Assembly (NCBI RefSeq): GCF_000695625.1
Contig: NZ_JMQI01000014.1
Location: forward strand, 62,001 to 126,000
Length of the DNA: 64,000 bases
Source of the DNA: Amycolatopsis rifamycinica
GTDB taxonomy: Bacteria > Actinomycetota > Actinomycetes > Mycobacteriales > Pseudonocardiaceae
Direction of reading: 5' to 3'
Part shown: positions 30,783-39,232 of the stretch, piece by piece
Layout: each line of letters opens with the position of its first letter
How positions within the stretch are numbered: the stretch's first letter is position 1
Notes under the pieces: generated by a model
What the model saw: the letters and a program-made list of their open reading frames with translations, nothing else
Told to the model about the DNA's origin: nothing
Database searches by the model: none
Translations under genes and position numbers: made by a program

Positions 30783-33116
30783 ATGAGAACGCGGACGCGC
30801 GTCCTGGCCACCCTGCTCGCCTCAGCCACGACCATGGCCCTCGCGACCCCCGCTCAGGCCGCGGGGCCGAGATTCGCCGACGACCCCACCACGCTCGTCG
30901 ACACCTCGATCGGCAACAACGGTGACGGCACCACCTTCCCCGGCGCCACCACGCCCTTCGGGATGGTCCAGCTGAGCCCGGACACCCAGCTCAAGAAGTA
31001 CGCGTCCTACGACTACGCGCAGGGCACCACGCTCGGCTTCAGCCACACCCACCTCTCCGGCGTCGGCTGCCAGACGATGGGCAACTTCCGCTTCATGCCC
31101 ACCACCGGCGCCGTCACCACCAGCGACCCCGCGCAGTACGGCGCCGAGTTCAGCCACGCCGACGAGACCCGCCAACCCGGCTACTACGGCGTCAAGCTCG
31201 CGAACGGCATCGACGCCGAGCTGACCGCCACCCAGCGCACCGGCCAGCACCGCTACACCTTCCCCAGCGGCGCGACCAGCGAAAACGTGCTCATCGAGGT
31301 CGGCGAAAGCAACGGCTACACCTACGCCGGCGACGTCCACGTCGTCGGGGACGACACCGTCGAGGGCTGGCTGCAGGGCGGCAACTTCTGCTGGGAGACG
31401 CAGAAGGAGCGGTACAAGGTCTTCTTCAGCGCCAAGTTCGACCGCGAATTCACCGGCTTCGGCACCTGGACCGACGGCAAGCTGACGCCGAACCAGCGTG
31501 ACGCCAAGCTCGGCACCCAGCGCACCGGCGCCTGGCTCACGTTCGACACCGCGAAGAACCAGGTCGGCGCCTCCGTCGGGCTCTCCTACACCTCGATCGA
31601 CGGCGCCCGCCTGAACCGGACGGCGGAGCAGCCCAAGTCGTTCGACAAGGCGCGCAAGGCCGCCCACGACACGTGGGAAGCCGAGCTGAACCGGATGCGC
31701 GTCGCCGGGGGCACGACCGCCGACCAGCGCACCTACTACAGCGCGCTGTACCGGTCGCTGCTGCACCCGTCCGTCGGGTCCGATGTGGACGGCTCCTACC
31801 GCGGCTTCGACGACGCCGTCCACCGCAGCCGCGACACCTACTACCAGATGTTCTCGCTGTGGGACACCTACCGCTCGCAGAACCAGCTGGTCGCGCTGTT
31901 GCACCCGGACAAGGCCGCGGACATGACGAAGTCCGTCCTCAAGATCTACCAGGACGGCGGCTGGGTCCCGCGCTGGGCGCTCGCCGGCGGCGAGACGAAC
32001 GTGATGAGCGGCGACCCCGTCACGCCGTGGGTCGTCGACAACTACCGCCGTGGCCTGCTCGACGACCGGACCGCGCGTCAGCTGTTCGACGCGTTGTGGC
32101 GCAACGCCAACGAGGTACCGAAAGACCAGTCGATCTTCCGTGGCCGCGACGGCAACCCGACCTACGTGAAGAACGGCTGGATCGGCTACCAGGACCTGCC
32201 GGGCTACACCTACGGTGATACGCGCCAGGCCGGTTCGGCGACCCTCGAGTACGCCCTCGCCGACTGCGCACTGTCCACCATGGCATCCGGGCTGGGGTAC
32301 GGCGACAAGGCCGCCACCCTGCGGGCGCGGTGCGGCAACTTCGCGCACCTGTGGGACACCGGCGTGGAATCCCACGGCTTCACCGGGTTCCCGCGCACGA
32401 AGGCCGCGGACGGCACCGGCGTCGGCGACCCCGACCCGGCGAAGTCCACCGGCTTCCACGAGGGCACGCCGTGGCAGTACCAGTGGCTCGCCCAGCAGGA
32501 CACCGCGAAGCTGTTCGGCCTGATGGGCGGCCCGGCGCAGGCGGAGAAGCGGCTCGACACGTTCTTCGACGTGCCGCTGCTGCTCACCGACCCGGCGAAG
32601 GCGGCCAAGGACTCCTGGGTCCACGGCGCGTACGACTACCACAACAACTTCGCCTTCAACCCGAACAACGAGCCGGACCTGCACGCGCCTTGGATGTACA
32701 GCTGGACGGGTGCGCCGTGGAAGACCTCCGCCGTGCTGCGCGCGGCGCGGACGCTGTTCACCGACACGCCGTACGGCATGCCGGGCAACGACGACCTCGG
32801 CACCATTTCGTCGTGGCTCGTCTTCGGCATGACCGGCGTCTTCGAAGCCCAGCCCGGTTCCGGGACGTACCTGCTCAGCACGCCGATGTTCGAGAAGGTC
32901 GAGATCCGCCCGGCCGGTGGCCGCAAGATCGAGATCGAGGCGCCGGGCGCGAGCGCATCGAAGCTGCAGTACACAAAGGACGTCCGGATCGGACACCGGA
33001 GCTACGACCGCAGCTGGCTCTCCCACGCGGATCTGCTCCGCGCGGGCAAGATCCAGTTCCGGCTGAGTGACACCCCCACGGCGTGGGGGACTGCCTCGGC
33101 TCCGCCCGCCATGTGA
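30783..33116 (+). CDS. GH92 family alpha-mannosidase, secreted
   Basis: A 777-residue exported glycosidase. Residues 1-27 are a signal peptide (cleavage after TPAQAAG). The family begins with VDTSIGNNGDGTTFPGA and GMVQLSPDT (about 40-65). Later GH92 motifs are LWDTYRSQ (about 363), the acid-bearing FHEGTPWQYQW (about 560) and GMPGNDDLGTISSW (about 665), where the paired Asp act with calcium as base. GH92 enzymes hydrolyse alpha-1,2- (or 1,3/1,4/1,6-) mannosides, for example from fungal mannoproteins. AGGAGG lies 5 nt before the ATG. A LacI-type palindrome upstream suggests induction by its sugar product. Confidence 0.95.
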   Translation: MRTRTRVLATLLASATTMALATPAQAAGPRFADDPTTLVDTSIGNNGDGTTFPGATTPFGMVQLSPDTQLKKYASYDYAQGTTLGFSHTHLSGVGCQTMGNFRFMPTTGAVTTSDPAQYGAEFSHADETRQPGYYGVKLANGIDAELTATQRTGQHRYTFPSGATSENVLIEVGESNGYTYAGDVHVVGDDTVEGWLQGGNFCWETQKERYKVFFSAKFDREFTGFGTWTDGKLTPNQRDAKLGTQRTGAWLTFDTAKNQVGASVGLSYTSIDGARLNRTAEQPKSFDKARKAAHDTWEAELNRMRVAGGTTADQRTYYSALYRSLLHPSVGSDVDGSYRGFDDAVHRSRDTYYQMFSLWDTYRSQNQLVALLHPDKAADMTKSVLKIYQDGGWVPRWALAGGETNVMSGDPVTPWVVDNYRRGLLDDRTARQLFDALWRNANEVPKDQSIFRGRDGNPTYVKNGWIGYQDLPGYTYGDTRQAGSATLEYALADCALSTMASGLGYGDKAATLRARCGNFAHLWDTGVESHGFTGFPRTKAADGTGVGDPDPAKSTGFHEGTPWQYQWLAQQDTAKLFGLMGGPAQAEKRLDTFFDVPLLLTDPAKAAKDSWVHGAYDYHNNFAFNPNNEPDLHAPWMYSWTGAPWKTSAVLRAARTLFTDTPYGMPGNDDLGTISSWLVFGMTGVFEAQPGSGTYLLSTPMFEKVEIRPAGGRKIEIEAPGASASKLQYTKDVRIGHRSYDRSWLSHADLLRAGKIQFRLSDTPTAWGTASAPPAM

Positions 33117-33119
33117 CGC

Positions 33120-33155
33120 CGTGACGGCCTCCCCGGCACCGGGGAGGCCGTCACG
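33120..33155. terminator. Bidirectional terminator hairpin with T-tract
   Basis: Two 17-nt complementary arms (33120-33136 and 33139-33155, starting CGTGACGGCC) form a long stem followed on the plus strand by TTTT. It separates the convergent GH92 and MFS genes. Confidence 0.85.
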
Positions 33156-33158
33156 TTT

Positions 33159-34529
33159 TCACGCCCGGCGCAGGGACGGGAGCATCGCGGCCACCCCCAG
33201 CGTGGCCACGATGAGCGGCACCACCAGGGCCGCCCGGAGGCTGCCGGTCGCGGTCACCGCCGAAACCACCCCGAGCACCAGGGCCGGGCCGACCTGGAAC
33301 GCCGTGTTCACCAGCCCGCCGGCCAAGCCCTGGTCGGCGGCCGGGACACTGTCCGCCGCGGCCATCGTGAGCGGGCCGTAGGTGAGCGTGAAGGCCACTC
33401 CGACCAACAGGAACGCCGGCAGCATCAGGGTGGCGTAACCGCTCGAGGCGTCCAGGAACTGCAGCAGCGCGTACGCGGCCACCGACGACACGAGTCCCGC
33501 CAGCGCGACGCGTCCCGAGCCGTACCGGCCGACCAGCGGCGCGGCGATCCGTGGCGCGAGGACCGCCACGACGAGGCCGCTCGGGCACACCGCCAGCCCG
33601 GTTTCCAGCGCCGACCAGCCGCGGACGCCCTGCAGGTACAGCGTGACGATGAACAGCGCGCCGACCCAGCCGCCGAGCAGCGACATCGCCGCGACGTTCG
33701 CCCGCACCAGCGGCCCGGAGCGCAGGATCCCCAGCCGCAGCAACGGGTGCGCCACCCGGCGTTCGATCACCACGAACACCGCCAGCAGCACCGCGACGGC
33801 GGCCAGCGACCCGAGCGTCCGCGCCGACGCCCAGCCCGCGTTCGGGGCTTCGACCAGGGTGAAGACCAGCAGGAGCATGGCCGCGGTGACGGTCGCGGAG
33901 CCGGCGAGGTCGAATCCCCGGCCGGGTGTGGCGGGCGTGCGCGGGACGACGGCGAGCGCGCCGATCAGCGTCGCGACCGCGACGAGCACCGGCGCGTGGA
34001 ACACCCACCGCCAGCTGACCTCGGTGAGCAGCCCGCCCGCGACGAGCCCGAGCGAGAAGCCGGTCGCGCCGGTGGCGGTGTAGATCGACAGCGCCTTGTT
34101 GCGAACCGGGCCCTCGGCGAAGCTGGTCGTGATGATCGAGAAGCCGGCGGGCGCGCTGAACGCGGCGCTGATCCCGGTGACGAACCGGGCGGCGATGAGC
34201 AGCGGGCCGCTGGTGGCGAGGCCGCCGAGCGCCGTCGCGACGGCGAACACGACGAGCGCGCCGATCAGCATCCGGCGGCGGCCCAGCAGGTCGGCGGCGC
34301 GGCCACCGAGCAGCAGGAAGCCGCCGAAGCCGAGGACGTACCCGCTGACCACCCACTGCAGGGAGCCGGTGGACAGGCCCAGTTCGGCGCCGATCGAGGG
34401 CAGCGCGACACCCTTCATCGAGACGTCGAGCGCGTCGAGGAACAGCGCGCCGCAGAGGACGAGCAGCAGCCCGCGGGCACGCGCGGTGAGGCGGTCGTGG
34501 ACCGCGGCGGGAGAGGCGGAGACGGTCAA
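33159..34529 (-). CDS. MFS transporter (DHA2, drug efflux type)
   Basis: A 456-residue major facilitator with 14 predicted helices. Family features are FLDALDVSMKGVALPSIGAELG (helix 1 start), the loop motif GRAADLLGRRRML after helix 2, RFVTGISAAFSAPAG in helix 4 and the SLGLVAGGLLTEV motif in helix 5. DHA2 members export drugs and dyes by proton antiport. The start is TTG at 34529, with GGGGG 5 nt upstream; no ATG/GTG fits before helix 1. The divergent TetR gene and three matching operators in between indicate TetR-controlled efflux. Confidence 0.9.
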   Translation of the reverse strand: MTVSASPAAVHDRLTARARGLLLVLCGALFLDALDVSMKGVALPSIGAELGLSTGSLQWVVSGYVLGFGGFLLLGGRAADLLGRRRMLIGALVVFAVATALGGLATSGPLLIAARFVTGISAAFSAPAGFSIITTSFAEGPVRNKALSIYTATGATGFSLGLVAGGLLTEVSWRWVFHAPVLVAVATLIGALAVVPRTPATPGRGFDLAGSATVTAAMLLLVFTLVEAPNAGWASARTLGSLAAVAVLLAVFVVIERRVAHPLLRLGILRSGPLVRANVAAMSLLGGWVGALFIVTLYLQGVRGWSALETGLAVCPSGLVVAVLAPRIAAPLVGRYGSGRVALAGLVSSVAAYALLQFLDASSGYATLMLPAFLLVGVAFTLTYGPLTMAAADSVPAADQGLAGGLVNTAFQVGPALVLGVVSAVTATGSLRAALVVPLIVATLGVAAMLPSLRRA

Positions 34530-34547
34530 AGGAACCCCCAGTTGAGT

Positions 34548-34578
34548 CGGACCGATCGGTCCGGGACCGACCGGTCCG
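34548..34578. promoter_or_regulatory. Two adjacent TetR operators at the MFS promoter
   Basis: CGGACCGATCGGTCCG (34548-34563) is a perfect 16-bp palindrome; GGGACCGACCGGTCCG (34563-34578) repeats it with two changes immediately downstream. The pair lies 19 nt upstream of the MFS start codon and matches a third site near the TetR gene. Confidence 0.75.
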
Positions 34579-34626
34579 AATCATGGCGGGCTCGCGGATG
34601 TGTTGTCAACGGAGAATTCGCGATGT

Positions 34627-34640
34627 GGACCATTCGGTCC
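34627..34640. promoter_or_regulatory. Third TetR operator, next to the TetR gene
   Basis: GGACCATTCGGTCC keeps the GGACC/GGTCC arms of the operator pair at 34548-34578 and ends 14 nt before the TetR ATG, consistent with autoregulation. Confidence 0.65.
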
Positions 34641-34654
34641 GGTACGATCGGCTG

Positions 34655-35233
34655 ATGCCGCGCAAACCGATGCCGGACGCCCGTGAGCGCATCCTCGAAA
34701 CCGCCACCCGGTTGTTCAACCGGTACGGGGTGCACGCGGTCGGGATGCAGCAGATCATCGACGAGTGCGGGTGCGGCAAGAACCTGCTCTACAGCCAGTT
34801 CACGAGCAAGGACGAGCTGGTGGTGGCCTACCTGAGGCGCTGCAGCGGCGACTGGGACGACATCGTCGCGGACGCGAAGGCCGCCGCGTCGGACGCCGGG
34901 CCGCAGCTGGTGGAGCTGGTGCGCGAGGTGGGGGTGCGGGTCAACGAGCCGGGCTCGCGGGGGTGTCCGCTGCGCACCACGTTCGCGGAGTTCCCGGAGC
35001 GGGAGCACCCGGCGCACCAGGTGTCGCTGGACCACTTCGTGCGGGTCCGGACGCAGCTGCGCGAGCTCGCCGGCGAGACGTCGGCGCCCGACCCGGAGCG
35101 CCTGGCGGACCGCATCATGTTCATCATCGACGGCCTGTACACGAACGGCCCGATCTTCGGCGCCGAAGGAGCGAAGACGGCGGTCGCCTTCGCCGAGGAC
35201 GTCGTCCGGACGGAGACGACGCCGGCGCGCTGA
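34655..35233 (+). CDS. TetR family repressor of the DHA2 transporter
   Basis: A 192-residue TetR protein. The HTH domain is at about residues 8-55 (ARERILETATRLFNRYGVHAVGMQQIIDECGCGKNLLYSQFTSK pattern), and the C-terminal ligand domain has the GCPLRTTFAEFPE motif (about 103) often seen in LmrA/YxaF-like regulators. The two closely spaced Cys in the HTH region are unusual. The ATG at 34655 follows the third operator. It is divergent from the MFS gene and almost certainly controls it. Confidence 0.9.
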   Translation: MPRKPMPDARERILETATRLFNRYGVHAVGMQQIIDECGCGKNLLYSQFTSKDELVVAYLRRCSGDWDDIVADAKAAASDAGPQLVELVREVGVRVNEPGSRGCPLRTTFAEFPEREHPAHQVSLDHFVRVRTQLRELAGETSAPDPERLADRIMFIIDGLYTNGPIFGAEGAKTAVAFAEDVVRTETTPAR

Positions 35234-35288
35234 CCAGGCGCGATGTGCTGCTTTCGCGGGTTGGTGTCAACGCGCTGGGACAGTTTCA

Positions 35289-35492
35289 ATGAGCCGCATG
35301 TTGAGGTGGCAGCAAGCGGAGGGGAAGCGCCACGCGCTCGACGGGCCGTTCCCCCCGCGTCCGGACGAACGGTTCGAGGCTTTGTGCGGGGAAGAGGTGA
35401 CCGTCGCGGTGCGGGACGTCCCGCAGCTCGGCGGTCACTGGTTCGACCCGACCTGCACCGGGTGCGAGTCGGCGTGGCTGGCGCGGTGCTGA
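35289..35492 (+). CDS. Small zinc-finger-like protein
   Basis: A 67-residue protein with the pattern HALDGPFPPRPDERFEALCGEEVTV and WFDPTCTGCESAW. One His and three Cys (two in CTGC) could bind zinc. I have seen similar actinobacterial 'zinc finger protein' entries, usually upstream of a second Cys-rich protein; function unknown. The ATG at 35289 follows a weak site. Its stop overlaps the next reading frame by 7 nt, so the two are probably coupled. Confidence 0.7.
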   Translation: MSRMLRWQQAEGKRHALDGPFPPRPDERFEALCGEEVTVAVRDVPQLGGHWFDPTCTGCESAWLARC

Positions 35493-35902
35493 CCGGGCCC
35501 GACCGGGACCATCGGCTGCTGGAGCGCATCCGCGACCTGCACGCGTCGCTCGTCCCCGATCTGGCCTGGCTGGCGAGGACCGTCGGGGACGAGGCACCGC
35601 GCCCCGACATCCTCCGCGACCTCGGGGAGCGGCTCGCCGACCTCGGCGCGGACCTGCTGGCCCGGGCCGACGAGCTCGACGCCGAGGTCCGCGCCGCCCT
35701 GCCGGACCACGGCTGGCTCCCCGAAGCGGGCGCACGGCGGCGCGCGCTGGCCGTCGCCCACCAGGTCGGCCCGCACCCCCTCCGGTGCGGGCCGATCTTC
35801 CTCGCCGTCTGCGGCGCGGCGTGTTTCCCCTTCTACGGGACGGACCCGGCCGGCCGGACAGCGCGCCACGAACGGTGCGAAAAGTGCCTCCACGTGCGCT
35901 GA
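35486..35902 (+). CDS. Cys-rich hypothetical protein
   Basis: A 138-residue protein beginning at GTG 35486 (VLTGPDRDHRLLERIRDL), inside the last codons of the preceding gene. The first ~90 residues are helical and acidic (RDLGERLADLGADLLARADELDAEV); the C-terminus contains five Cys in CGPIFLAVCGAACFPFYG and RCEKCLHVR, which could form a metal site. Unknown family. Third-codon GC supports coding. It is coupled to the zinc-finger-like gene, suggesting a two-protein unit. Confidence 0.65.
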   Translation: MLTGPDRDHRLLERIRDLHASLVPDLAWLARTVGDEAPRPDILRDLGERLADLGADLLARADELDAEVRAALPDHGWLPEAGARRRALAVAHQVGPHPLRCGPIFLAVCGAACFPFYGTDPAGRTARHERCEKCLHVR

Positions 35903-35928
35903 CCAGTCATTTCTGCTGAGCTGGAGGC

Positions 35929-36408
35929 ATGTCCCAGCAGAACACCACGGCGACCGAGCGGTTCTTCCGGATCGCGCTCGTCCTCAAGGCCCTCGACGGC
36001 GCCCTGCAGGTCATCGGGGCGCTGATCCTCGCGTTCGTCCCGGCGTCGACGGTCAGCGGGTTCACCCACGCCGTGATCACCCGCGACCTGCTCGGCGACC
36101 CGTCGGGCACACTGGCCCGCCACCTGTCGTCGGCGACGGAGAACTTCCTGCACGGTGATACGAAGACGTTCGCGGTGGCGTATCTGCTGGCGCACGGCGT
36201 GATCAAGCTCGGCTTGGTGTGGGCGCTGGCCCGGAAGATCGTCCGCGCTTACCCGGTGGCCGCTGTCGTTCTCGCGGCTTTCGTGGTTTACGAGGTTTTC
36301 CGGGCCGTGCACACGCACTCGATCGCCCTGCCGTTCTTCGCCGCGCTCGACGTGTTGATCATTGTCCTGGTGCTGCGCGAGTATCGGCAGCTGAAGCGCG
36401 CCGCCTAG
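35929..36408 (+). CDS. DUF2127 family membrane protein
   Basis: A 159-residue membrane protein with four hydrophobic helices: about 13-38, 83-100 (LAHGVIKLGLVWALA), 105-125 (YPVAAVVLAAFVVYEVF) and 130-150. The N-terminal FRIALVLKALDGALQVIGA and the HGVIKLGL motif are typical of DUF2127. Function unknown. ATG at 35929 follows GGAGG 4 nt upstream. It ends 3 nt from the convergent PP2C gene. Confidence 0.85.
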   Translation: MSQQNTTATERFFRIALVLKALDGALQVIGALILAFVPASTVSGFTHAVITRDLLGDPSGTLARHLSSATENFLHGDTKTFAVAYLLAHGVIKLGLVWALARKIVRAYPVAAVVLAAFVVYEVFRAVHTHSIALPFFAALDVLIIVLVLREYRQLKRAA

Positions 36409-36411
36409 GGT

Positions 36412-37125
36412 TCACGCGGCGACGGGAAACCGGACCGTCGTGTGGTCGGCCGCCTCCAGGGGTTCGACGTAGAGGGCGGTCGCGTTGTCCGAGCCATCGC
36501 GCGCGAGTGCGGCGTCGACGAGTTCGGCCGCACCGGCGCCCGGCTGCGCGAGCACGGCCCGGATCCCGCTGCCCGCCAGGGGTTTGTGCACGCCGTCGCT
36601 GGTCAGCAGGAGGCCCGCGCTCGTCGTCTCCGCCGTGCCGATCTCGTGTTCTTCGGCGGTCCGGACGCTGGTCGTGACCACGTGCTCCATCCGCGGCGTC
36701 ACGGGCTGGTGGTGGGCGCGGAAGTATTCGGCGAGCGTGTGGTCGGTGGTCAGGCGGCTCAGCGTGCTGCCGTCCCAGGCGTAGGCGCGGGCGTCGCCGA
36801 CCCAGGCGATGCGGTAGCCACCGCGTTCGGCCGGCATGGCCACAACGAGCACGGCATCCCCGTGCGTCTGTTCGCGAACCGCGCGCTGCGCGGCGAGAAC
36901 CGCCTCGACGGGTCCTTTGTGGACAGGCGTGCGCGCGGCAGCCGCAGCGGCGATCCGGGCGGCCCGCGCGGCGGAGGGGTCGTCCCCGACACCATCGGCG
37001 AGAGCGAACGCGATGCCAGGCCCACCGGCGGCGGCGTACGCCCCGACGGCATCGGCGTTGAGTGAGCGCGGCCCCTGCGCGCTCGCGGTGTGCCAGCGCG
37101 GGTAACCCGGACGTGTGGTGCTCAT
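36412..37125 (-). CDS. PP2C-type protein phosphatase
   Basis: A 237-residue soluble PP2C/PPM phosphatase. Metal-binding positions are ALADGVGDDPSA (about 39), WVGDARAYAW (about 103), LLTSDGVHKPL (about 171) and RDGSDNATAL (about 214). The N-terminal 'SAQGPRSLNADAVGAY' replaces the usual RxxNED. Such enzymes reverse Ser/Thr phosphorylation by Hanks-type kinases; no kinase is adjacent. The ATG at 37125 is preceded by GAGGAGG with 5-nt spacing; a GTG-like upstream extension was rejected. The 277-bp gap after it up to the GT39 gene contains only a terminator. Confidence 0.88.
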   Translation of the reverse strand: MSTTRPGYPRWHTASAQGPRSLNADAVGAYAAAGGPGIAFALADGVGDDPSAARAARIAAAAAARTPVHKGPVEAVLAAQRAVREQTHGDAVLVVAMPAERGGYRIAWVGDARAYAWDGSTLSRLTTDHTLAEYFRAHHQPVTPRMEHVVTTSVRTAEEHEIGTAETTSAGLLLTSDGVHKPLAGSGIRAVLAQPGAGAAELVDAALARDGSDNATALYVEPLEAADHTTVRFPVAA

Positions 37126-37363
37126 CGCGGCCTCCTCATCCCCTCTGACCACCATGATCCGCGCCTAACCTAAGGGGCGGCTGAGACTTTCCCGGTGAGA
37201 TCGTTTCCGTGGCCGTCAGCGCGCGTTGGTGAACCCAGCTTCCCACTGCAGACCATCGCGGCGAGCCGGTACGAGGGCCACTTCACCCTGGGGTAAGCAC
37301 GGATGGCAGTTCACGAAGCGCCGCTCGACGGTTGACCTCGTCGGTGACGTCAGGCACCACCTG

Positions 37364-37398
37364 CGTACGAAGGGGCTCTAAGCGAGCCCCTTCGTACG
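37364..37398. terminator. Terminator of the GT39/GT2 operon
   Basis: CGTACGAAGGGGCTC (37364-37378) pairs exactly with 37384-37398 around a TAAGC loop, 4 nt beyond the stop of the GT39 gene. The rest of the upstream gap (37126-37363) shows no feature I can support. Confidence 0.8.
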
Positions 37399-37402
37399 GT
37401 CT

Positions 37403-39232
37403 TCAGCTCTGCAGGTCGTACACCGTCTGGCCGTCAACCGTGGTGGCGGTGAAGTTCGCCGTCACCCATTCCGTGATCTCCGACGATCCACCGCCCGGCC
37501 CACCTCCCCGGCCGCCTTCGATGAAGTACTTGACTTCGCCCGCCGCCACGTACGCCTTGAACTCCGCCAGCGTCGGCGCCGGGTCCGAACCGCTCCAGCC
37601 GCCGATGCCGATCACCGCCTTGCCGCTCGCCAGCTCCAGCGAAGCCGCGCTCTGCGAGCCCGTCGTCGCCGCGGCCCACTTCGTCGTCGTCTGCGCCAAC
37701 AGCGCCCCGACCTCGGTCGAAGACAAGTCGCCGCCGAAGCCGCCCATGGCGCTCGACGTCGGGCCCGAAGTCGGGATCGATCCGCTGTGCGCCACCGAAG
37801 CCGTCTCGACGCCGTAAGCCGCGGATGACACCCCGATCGTCAGGACCACCGCCGCCGCCACGACGGCGACCAGCCGGCGTGAAGCGGGAACACCCATGAC
37901 GAGCACCGTCCCGACGAGCACCCCGAGGACCGCGATGATCCAGCGCAGCGCCGGGAACCACTCCGGCGTCCGGTCGAGCAGGATGAACGACCACACCGCC
38001 GTCGCCACGACCATGCCGGCCAGCACGGCCCGCGGTGCCGGGTTCGCCCGGCCCTGCCACAGCGCGCGGCCCGATATCGCGACCAGCGCGGCGATCGCCG
38101 GCGCCAGCGCCACCGAGTAGTACGGGTGCACGATTCCGCTCATGAAGCTGAACACCAGCGCGGTCACGACCAGCCAGCCGCCCCACAGGACCAGCGCCAG
38201 GCGCGTCCGGTCCGTGCGCGGCGCACGGCGGGTGAACCAGAGGCCGGCGACCAAGCCGATCAGCGCGGCGGGCAGCAGCCACGAGATTTCCGTGCCGAAG
38301 CTCGAACCGAACATCCGGTACAGCCCGGACGCGCCCCCGAAGCCGGTGTTCCCGCCGCCCCCGCCACCGCCGGGTCCGCCGCCCTCACCGCCACCGAAGA
38401 TGCGGCCCAACCCGTTGTAACCCAACGCGAGCTCGAGCAGACTGTCCCCTTCGGACCCACCGATGTACGGCCGCGACGACGTCGGCCACACGTCCACCAG
38501 CGCGATGTACCAGCCCGCCGAAACGACCAGCGCCACGACCGCGCCGCCGAGGTGCAGCAATCGCTTTCCCAGCGACGTAGGCGCGGCGATCAGGTACACC
38601 AGGCCGAACGCCGGCAGCACCAGAAACGCCTGCATCATCTTCGTGAGGAAGCCGAAGCCGATCGCGACACCGGCCAGCGCGAGCCAGCGCGGGCTCGCCT
38701 TTTCCGTGGCCCGCACGACGCAGTACGCGCCCGCGACCATCAGCAGCACCAGCAGCGCGTCCGGGTTGTTGAACCGGAACATCAGCGCCGCGACCGGCGT
38801 CACCGCCAGCATCGCGCCGGCCAGCAGCCCGGCGACCGGACCCGACGTCCGCTTCACCGTCAGGTAAAGGAGCCCGACGGACGCGACGCCCATCAGCGCC
38901 TGCGGCGCCAGCACGGTGAAACTCGAGAAGCCGAAGATCCGGGCGAACGCCGTGCCGATCCACAGGGCCGCGGGCGGCTTGTCGACGGTCAGCACGTTCC
39001 CCGAATCCAGCGATCCGAACAGCCACGCCTTCCAGTTCTGCGTCCCGGACTGTACGGCGGCGGCGTAGAAGGAGTTGCCGTAACCGGACGCGGTGAGGTT
39101 CCAGAAGTACAGCGCCGCGGTCGCGGCCAGCAGCCCCAACACCGCCGGGCGGACCCAGCGCGGTGGTGCGTGCGCGGCGGATTCCTTGCGGTGCCGAGGT
39201 TCGGAAACCGGGGCGGGCAGGACGGTGGTCAT
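37403..39232 (-). CDS. GT39 (ArnT-like) membrane glycosyltransferase
   Basis: A 609-residue polytopic protein of the ArnT/PMT-like glycosyltransferase family, using a polyprenyl-phosphate sugar on the outer face of the membrane. Around 11-13 helices are visible; the first extracellular loop has the catalytic acidic residue in LTVDKPPAALW (about 84), and FRFNNPDALLVLLMVAGAYC follows near 160. A Gly-rich stretch (about 283-300) and an extracellular C-terminal domain (about 480-609) are present. The ATG at 39232 shares one base with the stop of the upstream GT2-GtrA gene. It is paralogous to the GT39 gene at 50756-52600, with shared ASPRWLALAGVAIGFGF. Confidence 0.92.
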   Translation of the reverse strand: MTTVLPAPVSEPRHRKESAAHAPPRWVRPAVLGLLAATAALYFWNLTASGYGNSFYAAAVQSGTQNWKAWLFGSLDSGNVLTVDKPPAALWIGTAFARIFGFSSFTVLAPQALMGVASVGLLYLTVKRTSGPVAGLLAGAMLAVTPVAALMFRFNNPDALLVLLMVAGAYCVVRATEKASPRWLALAGVAIGFGFLTKMMQAFLVLPAFGLVYLIAAPTSLGKRLLHLGGAVVALVVSAGWYIALVDVWPTSSRPYIGGSEGDSLLELALGYNGLGRIFGGGEGGGPGGGGGGGNTGFGGASGLYRMFGSSFGTEISWLLPAALIGLVAGLWFTRRAPRTDRTRLALVLWGGWLVVTALVFSFMSGIVHPYYSVALAPAIAALVAISGRALWQGRANPAPRAVLAGMVVATAVWSFILLDRTPEWFPALRWIIAVLGVLVGTVLVMGVPASRRLVAVVAAAVVLTIGVSSAAYGVETASVAHSGSIPTSGPTSSAMGGFGGDLSSTEVGALLAQTTTKWAAATTGSQSAASLELASGKAVIGIGGWSGSDPAPTLAEFKAYVAAGEVKYFIEGGRGGGPGGGSSEITEWVTANFTATTVDGQTVYDLQS

